This document shows, piece after piece, positions 20,401 through 32,175 of a DNA stretch of 64,000 nt. Within the stretch, counting starts at the first letter, position 1. The number at the start of each line of letters is the position of its first letter. The DNA is from Zymoseptoria tritici IPO323 (Eukaryota > Ascomycota > Dothideomycetes > Mycosphaerellales > Mycosphaerellaceae). A model generated the notes under the pieces. The model was not told the DNA's origin. It saw nothing but the letters and a program-made list of their open reading frames with translations, and did no database searches. The position numbers and the translations under genes are program-made. The stretch spans positions 1,054,001 through 1,118,000 of the forward strand of contig NC_018217.1 in the NCBI RefSeq assembly GCF_000219625.1. Direction: 5' to 3'.

Positions 20401-22283
20401 ATGAGCTCCGAACCGCTCCTCGATCTACTTATCATTGGAGCCGGTAAGAGGTCGCATCGCCTGCTCAATCGCTGCTTTCATGGACATCGCAATAGCTAAC
20501 TAGGCCATGCTCTTCACACAGGCCTCTCAGGCCTAGCTGTCGCACGCTTCTATCTCTCCATCCACCCGCTCGCACGTGTCCTGGTGCTCGAGAAGTCATC
20601 CTCCGTTGGAGGACCATGGGGTCGCAAGCGAGCATACCCGGGATTCTGGTCTCAAAGTGGAATTCGAATGTCAGGATTTTCGGACGTACCGCTGACTGTG
20701 CCTCCGGAAGCGGACGTTTTCAATGATATTTTCGAAGCGAGGTATGTGACCGATTACTTGGAGAGATGTCTCGATGAGCATGTCTATGATGGAAGGACGT
20801 TGAGGGAGAGAGTGAGGACCGGCGTCGGGGTAGAGAGAGTGGTGAAGCTGGATGGGGTCTGGACAGTTGACGGTGCGATGCGTGACAGTGGCGAGCGGCC
20901 AACATTGCGAACGAAACGACTCATCGTCGCCACCGGCATGACTTCTGATCCACGGATGCCCTTGTTCGCGGGCCAAGACGAATTTGACGGTCGTATCCTG
21001 CATCAGAAAGACTACGGCCGAGTCCTCTCGGAAGGAGTGTCATCTCATCTCAAAATCGCCGTCTTGGGCGCCGGGAAGTCCGCAGCAGATATCGTTTATG
21101 GGCTCGCCAAGGCCGGAAACGAAGTTCACTGGATCATTCGAAAGTCTGGCACAGGTCCTGGAGCGTTCACGAACCCGGCCGAGAACGCGAAAGGGCCGTT
21201 CTTGAATGATCCAGAACTGGCAGCTACGAGACTCTTTGCAACGTTGAGTCCGTCGTGCTTCAATACGCCGAATTGGTGGACGCGGTTCTTGCACAATACT
21301 GCCATGGGAGAGACTCTGGTCAAAGGAGTCTGGGATGGGGCGGATGCCAAGTGCAAGCGGATAGGCAACTTTCATGAACGGGAAGGAGCGCGAGAGGGCT
21401 TTAGAATGCTGGAGAGCGACGTGAGGTGAGTTTATTGTAGATGCGGGAATCCATGACGAAAAGTGTCGTAAAAACCTTCCTCTAACTTCAACGCAGCCTC
21501 TTCTGGTGCACAGGACCGTTCGGCATGATCCAACGCCCCGACTTCTGGGACACAATCGCGAGGAATGTCCGCGTCCATCGCCATGACATCGAGCGTCTAG
21601 CCGACCACATAGTCGTCCTACAAGATGGGCCTTCTCTCCCCATTGACATCATCATATGCGCAACCGGCTTCACCAACGAGTATCCCTTCTTCACCTCTCA
21701 GCAAAAAGTCGACCTCGGCCTCCCACATACTGTCTCCGACTCCGCGGATGAAAAGGAATGGGTCGGTCTCGAAGCAGCAGCAGATATGGAAGTTCTTAGC
21801 AGATACCCAAAACTGGCACATGCCCCAGCGACGAAACAGAACCATCTCACCAAGAACTCAACGCCCAATCGGCTCTACAACAACATCGCCCCGCTATCCG
21901 ACCGCTCGATTGCCTTTGTCGGCAACGTCTACGCACCGAACGGCTTCCGCGTAGCAGAAGTGCAAGCGATCTGGACCACCGCTCTGTTCGACGGACTGAT
22001 CCAATTACCCTCGATAGACGCCATGCGGAAGGAGATAGCGTGGGTGAATGCGTTTATGAAGCGGCGGTATCCGACGCATGGAGCTGGAGGGAACTATTTA
22101 CAGTATGATATGATGGGTTACATAGATCGATTGCTAGGCGAGGTGGGATTGAAGTCGCATTTACAGGTTTGGTGGTGGAGGCGATGGATGTTTCCCATGA
22201 TCGCGGCGGATCTGGGAAGTGTTGCGGAGGAGTTTGAGGAGAAGTATCGCTTTGCCGCGCGTGCCACGGCATCATACCCGTAG
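20401..22283 (+). CDS. FAD-dependent monooxygenase (FMO/BVMO-like), three exons
   Basis: Exons 20401-20443, 20522-21425 and 21497-22283 join in frame to 577 residues. Introns have donors GTAAGA and GTGAGT, branches GCTAAC and CTAAC, and acceptors CACAG and CGCAG. The FAD Rossmann motif GAGLSG is residues 13-18 and is created by the first splice. VGGPWGRKRAYPGFWSQSG follows as in flavin monooxygenases. FAGQDEFDGRILHQKDY resembles the FMO fingerprint FxGxxxHxxxY, a second Rossmann motif GAGKSA (197-202) should bind NADPH, and the ATGFTNEYPF motif lies in the C-terminal half. Such enzymes insert one oxygen atom into small metabolites or carry out Baeyer-Villiger oxidation; the substrate is unknown. 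The gene looks intact although it lies 400 bases from the transposon. Its TAG stop directly abuts the stop of the next gene on the other strand. Confidence 0.88.
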
Positions 22284-23077
22284 TCAAGCATCGGCTTGTC
22301 GACAGAGAATCATAGCGCTCAACATAGCTCTGCCCTCGAACGATTCCACATCTCTCAGGACTTCAAAGCCACAGCTTTGGTAGAACATCTTCCCTAGGGG
22401 GGAGGCTTCGACGTAGACTGGTAGCCTCCCTGCGATAAAATCAGGCTGCCTGAGGTGAACAGAGGCTGCATCAACTGCGTCGCGATTCCTTGGCGGCGGA
22501 ATTCGGGATCGACTTCAAACACCATGAGATCCATCCGGGTGTCAGTATAAGGCAATACTGACGAGGAGAGCTAAGACTTACACAAATAGTCAGGCTGAGA
22601 TGGAACAGCATCGCTGCCATTGCTGTCCCGAATCTCCTTCTGGACTGCTTCCATGGTCTCTTGAACGTGTTTCATGGCTTCCAAGTTGAAACATGCAGGC
22701 GGTGCTGCAGGCGGTGATGGCGGCAACGTGAGTTTATTCGCATCTTCGTCAGACAACGGCACGGTCTTCGGGCTCTCCTCAACAGGTTCCTTCCACATGG
22801 CAACTCCAATCATCCTTCCTGGCTCACTGGTATGCATGACTTTATACGTGTGAATGCCTTTCGAGGTGATGACCTTCTTCCTCGTCCGCACACGGTGCGC
22901 AAGCAATTGCTCTGGCGGAGTGAGATATTGTCGCTCGTTGGGGTAAGCGCAACTTGGAATATCTTTGTATTTGGTGATCGTCTGTGGACCCGCTGCTAGT
23001 GTTCTCGTGGTTAAGCGGACCATGGCTTCCGCATCCTCTTCACCGGCTGGCATGATGTGCCATTCCCGTGTGGCCAT
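22284..23077 (-). pseudogene. GNAT-family acetyltransferase, apparently disrupted
   Basis: Starts at ATG 23077 (MATREWHIMPAGEEDAEAM). A long first exon (IGVAMWKEPVEESP) ends at a GTAAGT donor after QPDYL near 22580. The core then resumes as DLMVFEVDPEFRRQGIATQL, the acetyl-CoA-binding GNAT motif, but no acceptor AG lies between the branch-like ACTGAC and this exon. The C-terminal motif LPVYVEASPLGKMFYQSCGF is in a different frame from the acetyl-CoA motif, and no splice pair that I can find joins them without losing about eight core residues. Either the gene has a lost splice site and a frameshift, or small assembly errors are present. Intact relatives are small-molecule N-acetyltransferases of about 220-250 residues. 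The stop at 22286-22284 abuts the FMO stop on the other strand. Confidence 0.6.
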
Positions 23078-24224
23078 GGCGATTGTGCGATGTGGTTGAG
23101 TAAGCGAGAGAAAGATGACAGTTCTGGCTAAAACCCAAGATGGAAGAGAAGAAGCGACGCGGTCGCCTGCTTCCCAATCTACCTGGAAGGATTGTGGCGT
23201 ATACCTAGCACTTTCGCGTGACGATCCCGTCAAACCTCCATCGGTGCTGAGAGCTGTTCATGAAGGCATGAAATTGAAGAAAGTAAGAACCAAGGGCAGT
23301 CCGTTGATCCATTGTGAACGCGCAAGGTACACCTGCTGTGAAGTAGCTAAGAGACGGAAACATACAACACTGAGGTACCTTACGCATTTCCCAATGGTCA
23401 CCAACTTGAGCAGCCTCTTCCAGCATCAAACACGTTCGACCCATATCGTCTCTTCCTCTGACCAGCGTATTCGTTCCTACCTCGAGCGTATAGTGTTGCT
23501 GTCATCTTCGTGGTCGTTGTCGTTGTCGGCTTCCAGCCCACATGATGTGTGCTTGTCCGCATAAAAATCGCCGCACAAGGTGGGCGCACGTAGCGTTTAA
23601 TGACCGCCGCAATCCGATCGACTTTGATCCTGAACATTGAAGTTGAGAAAGCAATGGGTGTCCTTTTTGGGACATTCCAAGCAAGGCATTAGCAGAGCGT
23701 CCAAGTTGTGTCTCCATATGTAGAGACACATACGTTTGAACAGGGAATACGCTACCGATCTTATCACTTGCGTCTGGTGTGCATACGCCAAGTGGGAACT
23801 GTTTACGATCATGATTACCTTTGGGATTTGAGAGCCCTGCCTCTGTCCGAGCGCTCCAGGATCGGAAAGATCTCCGAACTGAGCAACTCACCAAGCGTGA
23901 GAGTTGCACGGACTGCATCATCAGAGCGGTCCACAGTGAAGACAAGAATTGCTCCCACGTATGCCACGATGGGAAACCGTGTTGATTCCAAAGAAGAGAT
24001 CAGCTGTGAAAGGGACTGTTTGCACCGCGAGGCTACCATGGTCCGTGGACACCGATGTGTACATGGTGGCGACCTGGACTTCTTTTCCCTTTGACGCAAG
24101 CCTTTGATGAACGAGAATTCATGTGGTGGAGCCTTGTGCGGAAGCAGTAGTGTTGGGCGTCGTGATCCTTGTGCTCGAGCGTGTGACAAGCCATACCACG
24201 CGATTTATGCCATGCTCTCCCTTT
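23078..24224. other. About 1.15 kb with no confident gene
   Basis: Several short frames overlap on both strands. One minus-strand stretch (24048-23900, MVASRCKQSLSQLISSLEST..., with a hydrophobic FPIVAYVGAILVF and a GTGAGT donor) could be an exon, but no continuation convinces. No RNA gene or repeat was seen. Confidence 0.3.
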
Positions 24225-25114
24225 TCAGCCAGTATCGCCGCGACATTTCCAGGTCTTATCGCTGTCGTGTTTTGGCGCACCGAGCTCTCGCATTTCCTGT
24301 CTGTCTTGCTGCCAGCGCTTCCATCGGCTGGTCTTCTTCTCCTCCTTTGGCGGAGGAGGGCCCATTACAGCATTAATCCTGGCTGCGGACGCAAAGCCGG
24401 CCGAGGTCGATTGCGAGCTGGTCACCTCTTCACGCTTAAAGGTCTGATCTGCCGTCGTGTCTTGCGTAGCGTAAGATGGCGCGCGCTCTAGATGTCGGTA
24501 GGCCGGCGGTGGAGTACGAGGCCTTTGCTCGTCTTCAGCAGCATCAAAGGATCTCTTGTCGTCTCCATCGTGGACGCTCTCGCCATTCTCCTCACGTTCC
24601 GAGTGGTCCGACTTGTCTCCGATCATGTCTGACGATGGCCTGGACTCGATGGACCAGGTGTGAGGAAAGAGTCTCTGGCTGCTTCCAAGAGGATGCGTGC
24701 ATCCCGTGTCTCCATCCTTCTTGTGTCATGAGTGGAGTCGTTGCAGGGGTTCGAAGCACTTGGCATTTCCATTGAGGCGTCAGAATTCTGTTGACAACTT
24801 GCCCTTCCAATCGCTTCCTATCGGCATCACATCAGGGAAGGTCCTATGGCTCGCGGGCGACGTCGCTTACCGCTTCGTGCCGCCGCTCCAGCCCAGTCTT
24901 TGTAGGCTCTGGACAGGCTGCGATGATCTTTCTTCATCGCCGACTCGCGCTCGTCGTTCGCCCGGTCCACGTCCTCTGTACTGAAATGGAAATCATTGTT
25001 GTCGAAGCCTCACCACGAATCCACCAGACAAGCATTTCCGCTCCACGGAGTGACGGAGGTGAGGTCGCTAGGTGCATCTGATTGGCCAATTCTTCGCTGG
25101 GCTGGACTTTCCAT
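24225..25114 (-). pseudogene. Unrecognised charged protein gene with frame breaks
   Basis: Exon 1 25114-25014 (MESPAQRRIGQSDAPSDL...) and exon 2 24980-24871 join in frame through a GTGAGG...TTTCAG intron, giving TEDVDRANDERESAMKKD and AYKDWAGAAARS. A GTAAGC donor follows. The next coding-like stretch (EAIGRASCQQNSDASMEMP...RILLEAARDSFLTPGP, to about 24624) is one base out of phase with it. The last stretch (MIGDKSDHSEREENGESV to KTWKCRGDTG, stop at 24225) is again shifted. The product would be hydrophilic, Ser/Glu/Arg-rich and probably disordered, with PPPAYRHLERAPSY near the end. No family is recognised. The shifts could be real decay or small assembly errors; two broken genes next to each other deserve a read-level check. 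Confidence 0.4.
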
Positions 25115-25225
25115 GACGACGGACGAGCTGCGAAGAGTGACCTCCAATACTTCACTTTGTGAGGATGAAAATATGCTATCAAGCAAGCCATCACAGATCG
25201 ACGTGCTTCATGGTTGCTGACAATC

Positions 25226-26851
25226 ATGGCCGCATTCCTGCAGTACCATGAGCCCGGAAGTAGGTCACGAAACAATACTTCCGCATCCACAACAACAATT
25301 GTTTCGCCATGCTGACTTGGACCACACAAAGTTGTTTCGATTCTGATCCTGATCAGCTTCTTCACCTTTCTCTGGGTTGCAGGCTACATCTCCAAGAGGG
25401 TCATCCGCGCCGGCATCATCGGCCCTATCGCCGTGGGAATCATCTACGGCGAGCCATTGGCGAACATTCTCCAGCACGACTGGCAAGAAACGTTCCTCTA
25501 CCTGGGCTACATTGGCCTGGTCCTGATCATCTTCGAGGGAGGTCTCACCACTCGCCTGGATCTGCTCCGCGCGAACCTCACTCTCTCGGTGTTTGGCGCC
25601 ACGACGGGAGTTGTTCTACCCATCGCGTTCAGCTACCTACTTCTCTACCTCGGGTTCGGATATGGAGCCGTGGAAACGTTCATCATCGGGGCGGCGCTCT
25701 CGGCGACGAGCCTGGGTACAACATTCGCCGTGATTTCAGGGGCGTCAAAGGACGTCGACTTGGCCAACACTCGTGTCGGAGCCATCCTCGTCAGCGCCGC
25801 GGTCATCGACGATGTCACCGGCCTGGTCATGTCAAGTGTGATTCATGATCTAGGAGACCTGCAGTCCGGCGGTACGGGTCTCGGATGGCTAATCGGACGA
25901 CCCATCCTCGCGTCCGCGTTGATGGCAATCCTGACTCCCGTATTGTCCAAGTGGGTCTTTGCTCCCCTTTTCCGAAAAGTCATCGAGCCTTATTTCCATC
26001 GCTTTGACCATCTCTTCAACATCATCTTCATGATTCTCGTCCTCTCCGCCTTTCTTTCCATCGCAGCGTACGCTGGAACATCAGTCCTCTTCGGCGCTTT
26101 TCTCGCCGGATCGTTCCTCACCTACCTACCATCTCGACATCCAGATGGACCATTCGTGGTGCTAAGTCGAGAGCAAGGGGAGCGAGAGAAGGGCAAGAGT
26201 CCCACCTTTGTGCACACGTTCGAGTACTACTGTCTCGACTTCCAGACATATGTTCTGGAGCCGCTCTTTTTCGCGAGCATCGGGTTCGCGATTCCGTTCT
26301 TGGATCTCTGGACGGGGAAGGCGATTTGGAGAGGTGTCGTGTATACCCTTCTCATGCTGGTCGCGAAGGCTTTGGTTGGAGTCTGGATTCTCATCTGGAC
26401 CGCCGCGAAGCGATCGACAGCCGGCGAAGGTAGCCGCGGGAAGGGAAACGGGAAGGGCAGATCGACGAGTGATGAGGAAGAGGGCAAAGGACTGGGCAGA
26501 CGATCATCCAGAGATGACACAGAAATCTCTGTGGAGAGCGGACACTCGTCGGGACTCAAGGCCGCTGTCTCGCCGGCCATACTGCTGGGAATGGCCATGG
26601 TCGCGAGAGGCGAGATTGGGCTTCTCATCGTGGAGATTGGCTATAACAACACGGACTATGTCTCGAACGACGGATTCGTGACTGCCGTGTGGGCGATTCT
26701 GCTGAACACCATCTTGGGACCTATTGCTGTCGGGTTGATGGTCAAGTATAAAGCCAAGGACATCGCGACAGGCGTGTGGGGTCTTGTGCCGAAGCAGGGC
26801 GAAGAGGAATCTACGCAAAGTGGGCATGATGATAGCAGGGCGACCGAGTGA
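25226..26851 (+). CDS. Sodium/proton antiporter (CPA-type)
   Basis: Exon 1 25226-25259 codes MAAFLQYHEPG; a 72-nt intron (donor GTAGGT, branch GCTGAC, acceptor CAAAG) leads to exon 2 25332-26851. The protein is 517 residues. The short first exon restores the N-terminus typical of this family, continuing IVSILILISFFTFLWVAGYI. About 11-12 hydrophobic segments follow. The transport-site Asp-Asp (VIDDVTGLV) is at residues 171-172. A long cytosolic loop rich in Lys, Gly and Ser lies between the late helices (TAAKRSTAGEGSRGKG and onward). Such exchangers swap Na+ or K+ for H+ at the plasma membrane or an organelle and serve pH and salt balance. The exact ion and location cannot be read from sequence. 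Confidence 0.85.
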
Positions 26852-27243
26852 GACGATACCAGATAGAACTTTTAGAATTGGTGATATGCTTCTACATCGA
26901 GTTGAATAGCACCGCATAGCTCACGTGTGTGCAAGACGTGGACGGCCCGTTCGCCAACCAAAATTGTTTGATATCTGAGAAGTGGAGTAGCAGCTTTCTG
27001 AATCGCAGCTATCAAGACGTTCTATGCAGGAGGTTCCCATCTGTCTAGCTTTCCTCTGGTATAGGTACACAGTCAAAATTCACTCATTCGACACCACCGA
27101 CGTTCTTACACACTCGTCTTTCTTTTCGTACAAAAACGTCAACCTCATCGCTTGACCTCCCTTCCACCTCCATTACCGCCCAACAAATCAAGCGCGCGAC
27201 GGATATGCGGGTTGACCACGCGGGGCTTCATTTTATGAGGGAT
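26852..27243. other. Intergenic, convergent 3' ends
   Basis: About 390 bases between the antiporter stop and the citrate synthase stop, both genes pointing inward. It presumably holds both 3' UTRs. Nothing else was seen. Confidence 0.5.
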
Positions 27244-28810
27244 TCAGAGCTTAGCTCCGACGAGCTTAGCCCAGTGCTCAGTGCTGAAAGACTTGGGCCT
27301 CTCAATTGGGGCGCCGACGGCGCGGTCGATGATGAGCTGTGGCAGGACACCGATAGCACGGCTGACGCCGAAGAGGACGGTGTAGAAGTTCTGCTCGGTG
27401 AGACCGTAGTATTGGAGAAGCACACCAGAGTGGGCGTCAACGTTGGGGTATGGGTTCTTAGTCTTTCCATGCTCGGTGAGAACACCGGGAGCAATCTTGT
27501 AGACTTGCGAGACGAGCTTGAACATTGGGTCATCAGGAAGGTGCTTGAGGGCGAACTCGCGCTGGGAGACGTAGCGAGGGTCGGTCTTGCGGAGCACGGC
27601 GTGGCCGTATCCGGGCACGACACGGCCAGACTTGAGGGTGTCCCAGAGATACTTGGTGATGTTCTCGTCGGAGAGATCAGATCCAACCGATTTCTTCATC
27701 TCCTGGAGCCAGTTGAGGACCTCCTGGTTGGCGAGACCGTGAAGTGGGCCAGCGAGACCGTTCAGACCAGCGGCGAGCGAGAGCATGGGCGAGCTGAGAG
27801 CAGAGCCGACCAGGTGGGTAGTGTGGGCAGAGACGTTACCACCCTCGTGATCGGTGTGGATGGTCAGGTAGAGACGCATGAGCTCGACAAAGTCAGAGTT
27901 CTCGGCGAATCCGAGGAGGTTGGCCAAGTTGTAGCCGTAGTCCTTGTCCTTCTGGATGGCTGGGACCTTGCCGTCCTTGTAGACGTTGCGGTAGATGCGG
28001 GCGGCAATGGTGGGCAGCTTGGCGATGAGATCCATGCTGTCCTCGAAGGTGTGCTCCCAGTACTCGGCCTTCTTGATGCCGCGAGCGTAGGCCTTGGCGA
28101 ATGCAGACTCGTGCTCGAGAGCGGTGACGGCGAGAGAGAACTGAGCCATTGGATGAAGGTCGGATGGGCAGCGGTCGAGGAGCTCGGTGACGAACGAGGG
28201 GACCTCAGCGCGGGCGGCCCACTCAGCGGACAGATCGCGGACCTGCTGCTCAGATGGGACCTCACCGGTCAAGAGAAGCCAGAAGAGACCTTCTGGGAGA
28301 GGCTCCTGACCACCGGGCGCCTTTGGCAGAATTTCCTGGCATTCTGGGATGGTGCGGCCACGGAAGCGGATACCCTCCTCGGAGTCGAGGACTGAACCCT
28401 CCCAGACGAGCGACTTGATACCACGCGCACCACCGTAGACCTGGTCGAGGGTGACCTCGCCGACCACCTTGTGTCCATGCTCTTTCCTCAGCTTCTTGAT
28501 CTGATCAATCTTCTCCGGCAAGCTCGCAGCGAAGGTCTCCTTCAGGGACTAGGGAGAGGCATGAATTAGCTATAGCTCGATGGGAAGCTCCTTATTCCTC
28601 GACCGCAGCTTTGACAGCTCTGTCAACAGCGATGGTGCCATTGATGAGGCACGATATGTGGTCTCCTGAGAGCTAACAAGTTGAACGTACTGCGCTTTTG
28701 CTGGATGAAGCATATGTGCGGCTGGCATTGAGGGCGGAGCGCTGGGTCCAGGTGGATGGGGCAGCCATGGATCGGCGGAGCGCCTGTCGCGAGACGCTGT
28801 TGATGGCCAT
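27244..28810 (-). CDS. cit1: Citrate synthase, mitochondrial
   Basis: Condenses acetyl-CoA with oxaloacetate in the first step of the TCA cycle, in the mitochondrial matrix. Exon 1 (28810-28691) codes a 40-residue Arg/Ser-rich presequence ([19 protein letters not shown]...). After a 142-nt intron (donor GTACGT, acceptor CCCTAG), exon 2 (28548-27244) starts [20 protein letters not shown]. The total is 474 residues, the normal size. Active-site motifs are present: [17 protein letters not shown] and [15 protein letters not shown] carry the catalytic histidines, and [12 protein letters not shown] the catalytic aspartate. The exon is GC-rich with strong codon bias, fitting high expression; that bias also creates a long spurious antisense frame. 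A second small intron inside the 142 nt cannot be excluded. Confidence 0.95.
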
Positions 28811-29791
28811 CTTGGAGGATGATGTGCGGGAGGATGGAGGATGATATGTGTGAGAGAGGGGATTGGAGAGTAGAGGATTGTTCAGATTCAGAGCTGCGAC
28901 AAGCTGAACTGCAGTTGAGACAAAAACGCTGTATCAGACCGAGTTCGGGCCATTCCGGGCGCGGACGCCGCGGAGGTTTGTCTCGGGAGTCGGGAAGTCT
29001 CGTCTCAATCCCGCCCTTGGGAAATCCTTTCGCTTGATTTCCACCTTTTCCAAGCACGACCTTCGACCTTTCTTCACACCTCTCATCATCCACGACATTC
29101 TCGACCATCACCCTTCGGACTCCCCAGGGCATCATCTCCGACCCGAGCGACATCTCATCCGATACATCATCTCTGGTAATATCTGCCCCTGCTGCTTCTC
29201 GCGCTCGTGTAGCTTTTGCCCGACCACCGTGAGCCTTGACCGCGCGCACCCCTCCTCGGCCGTGAAGAGCATAAGATCGCAGTACAGAGACCGGGGTCCT
29301 CGCCTAGGAATCAGAGCGACTTGTTCTTGATCATCACGTGCCGTCATTTGGCATCGTCCCGTTGCACGCGCTGTTCCAATCTCATCTCTTCTTGCCTCTG
29401 AGCAGAACGCAGTAGCATCCGCGACTTCCTCTTGGCGCCATAGACCGGAAGTGAAGAGCGAGCCTTAGAGACCATTTGCAGCAGCGACTGTCAGCCTGTG
29501 CATCACCGGAACACCTCACTGGAAAGTGCGAACCACGTGCTCGTGCAAAAGCAAGGCACATTCACTCTTTACCTTCTTCTCGTGGACGTGACGAGCACTT
29601 CACCGACACAGAACATCAAGCAAGCGCAGTAGCCACTTCGGACCAACTTTACTGACTGTCGCGCTGTAGTCACAGTGAGAATCTGTAGACCTTTGACCAC
29701 GGCCTTCATCCCACAAGGTCAGGAGTAGCGCGTAGCAGCCAGAACAACTTCCGCCAGGAGCACTCGACCGGAGCGTAGAGTAGACTTCGCC
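28811..29791. other. Divergent promoter region
   Basis: About 980 bases between the citrate synthase start (minus) and the Nrd1-like start (plus), so it should contain both promoters and 5' leaders. C/T-rich tracts (for example 29034-29180) and a CACGTG at 29536 are seen; no gene is supported. Confidence 0.5.
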
Positions 29792-32175
29792 ATGGCAGTC
29801 CCGTCCGTAAACGAGCTCGATGGTTTGCTCTCATCTTTGAACCAGCTGAAGCCTCCCGGAGCCAGCAAAACGAAAATCTCGACCATCACCGCAATCTGCG
29901 TCCAGAACATCAAGGTAAGCTACCGATGCCGCGGATGCTCAACGACTCTTTTCACCTCACCGCTCAACGAATCAGGCCACTGACACTTGATTCATAGTCC
30001 GAATCTGCCATCGTACAGTCCTTCTACCGCGCACTCAAGAAAGCTCCCTCCACCCACAAACTCGGCGCCCTGTACGTGATCGATAGCGTTGTGCGCCAAT
30101 GGATTGAAAAGGCCAAGGCGGCAAAACAGGACTTGCACGTCGAAGGAAGAGGAGAACCAGGCACATACCCCGCCGCAGTAAAACGAGTCACCGAACTCAT
30201 GCCGGCTCTTTTTGACGACATCATGAAGGGCGTCCCGGAAGACCAGAAGCCAAAGTTGACCAACATGATCACCATCTGGGAACGTGGCAACACTTTCCCC
30301 AAGGACATGCTCGCTGAGTTTAAGAACAAGGTGAGCGGCTCGTCAGGTCCAGTATCTGCTACATCTGTCAATGGAGCCTCTACCGTCGTGCCTCGTAAGG
30401 GAGATGCGGATCGTGTTGAGCACGCGTCGGGTGAGAAGTATGCGGCTCCGATGCCGACTAGACCCATCAATACACCGATTGGAACTCCACCGCGTCACGT
30501 GTATGACCAAGGCTTGCTTCCTGGAAGACAGGCTCCGTCGACCTCGAACGGAATAGCTGCTGCACCGCCGCTCACCATGTCGACTCAGTTCCAGTCCCAG
30601 CCTCAGCCACAGCCTCAAGCTTTCCAACAGGCGCCACAGATGCAAGCTGCACCCGCGTCTGACGTGAATAGCATTCTGGCTGCGTTATCGAGGGCTGCAC
30701 CAGCTGCTCCAACGCCTTCATTCTCTGCCGCTCCTCCAATGGCAGTGGCACCTCCACCACAAGCACAGATGCCAAACCAGTTTGGTGGGTTCTTCGGACA
30801 ACCTCCTCAAACACAGGCAACGCAATATGCTCAGCCTACATCCTCCGCGCCGCCACCGCACACTGCTTTTCCACCACCACAGGCGTATCCAGGATATGGA
30901 GGCTACCACCCACCCCAGCCACCACCGTCCGTTCCGCAGCAGTATTCCTTCCAACCGCCACCACAGCAAGCACCGCCTCCGCAGTCCGATCCACTTGCGC
31001 AGCTCCGCGGTTTCCTCCCAGAGAACATCATCAACGATCATCAAAAGCTCATTCCTGCGCTGCAGCTGTTGCAAGATCTTCAGAAGGATGGCGTGTCACC
31101 AGACAAATGGGGCCCTGTCCTGAAGGCTTTCGAAGAGCAATACCAGCCTGCGGGACCACCTGCACCAGCGTTTGCTCCTCCGCCAGACTACGGTCGAGGC
31201 CGTGGTCGCAGCAGGAGCCCACAGAGAGGCGGCGGTGGCCGAGGGAGCCCGGTATATGGCTCATACGATGCCAGCGTGGCGCAGAAGCATGGCGGCGACT
31301 ACAACGACTCTCGTGGGGCCAATGGGAACGGAGGTGGTCGTGGAGGACGATTCAGGCAGCGCTCACCGATGCGGAACAGTCCCGGACCAGCTGGCACGGG
31401 CGGCATGCAACCCAAGATCATCGGCTTTGACAACAGCTTGCCGCCAAACAACATCAAAGTGCTATCGCGCACCCTCTTCGTGGGTGGTGCAAACGGCACG
31501 CAGCCCGAAATCCAAGAGCTCTTCGAGCGCTTCGGAAAAGTGCAGACGTGCATCGCAAACCGCGACAAGCGCCACGCATTCGTGAAGATGACGACTCGCG
31601 CACACGCACTCTCTGCCAAAGCCACTATGGAGGAGATGCAATCCCGCAACGACAAAGACGTGATGAATGTCGCTCGCCAGACCAAGTGGGGCGTCGGCTT
31701 CGGTCCGCGCGAGTGCTGCGACTACGCGAGGGGTGAGAGTATTATTCCCATCCACAAGCTTACCGAGGCGGACATGAAGTGGCTACTGACTGCCGAGTAT
31801 GGTGGTACTGGCGGCAAATCATTGGAAGGTGGGATGGTGCTCGAGGAGCCGGACATTGAGATCGGTGCGGGAGTCAGCAGCAAGGCCATGAGTAAGCGCG
31901 TTGGGCCAGACCAAGTGCCGTCCAATAAGCGTAACAGGGAGGATCGAGGTGGGCGTCACGGCAAGCACAACAAGGGTGGTGGAGGAGGTGGCGGCGGCGG
32001 CGGTGGACGAGATCAAGACTACGGTGGCGGGTACAGTGGTGTCAGTGGTGGACCTCCGCCGCAGTTCGGATACATGGCTCGACCTGAGCCTGTTGCCGTT
32101 GCGACGCCGCCAGCTGTGCCAGGCTTCGGCTTCAGCTTGGGTCTGCCGTCAAACTCGCAGAACACTTACCGGTAG
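29792..32175 (+). CDS. Nrd1/Seb1-type CTD-interacting RNA-binding protein
   Basis: Exon 1 29792-29914 and exon 2 29998-32175 (83-nt intron, donor GTAAGC, branch ACTGAC, acceptor TCATAG) give 766 residues. Residues 1 to about 140 form a CTD-interacting domain (KSESAIVQSFYRALKKAPST, LGALYVIDSVVRQWIEKA), which binds the phosphorylated tail of RNA polymerase II. A long Pro/Gln-rich linker follows, then an Arg/Gly segment. An RRM starts near residue 530 (RTLFVGGANGTQPEIQELF, RHAFVKMTTRAHALSAKA) with the extended C-terminal part GVGFGPRECCDY seen in Nrd1 and Seb1. The tail has a run of about ten glycines and Arg/Gly patches. Its role is transcription termination and 3'-end processing in the nucleus. 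Assignment is by domain order and motifs. Confidence 0.88.

Noticed and set aside
27205..28395. A 396-codon open frame on plus across citrate synthase
   Set aside because: It is the antisense shadow of a strongly biased gene; its product (long runs of Val, Leu, Gly, Glu) has no domain, whereas the minus strand is clearly citrate synthase.
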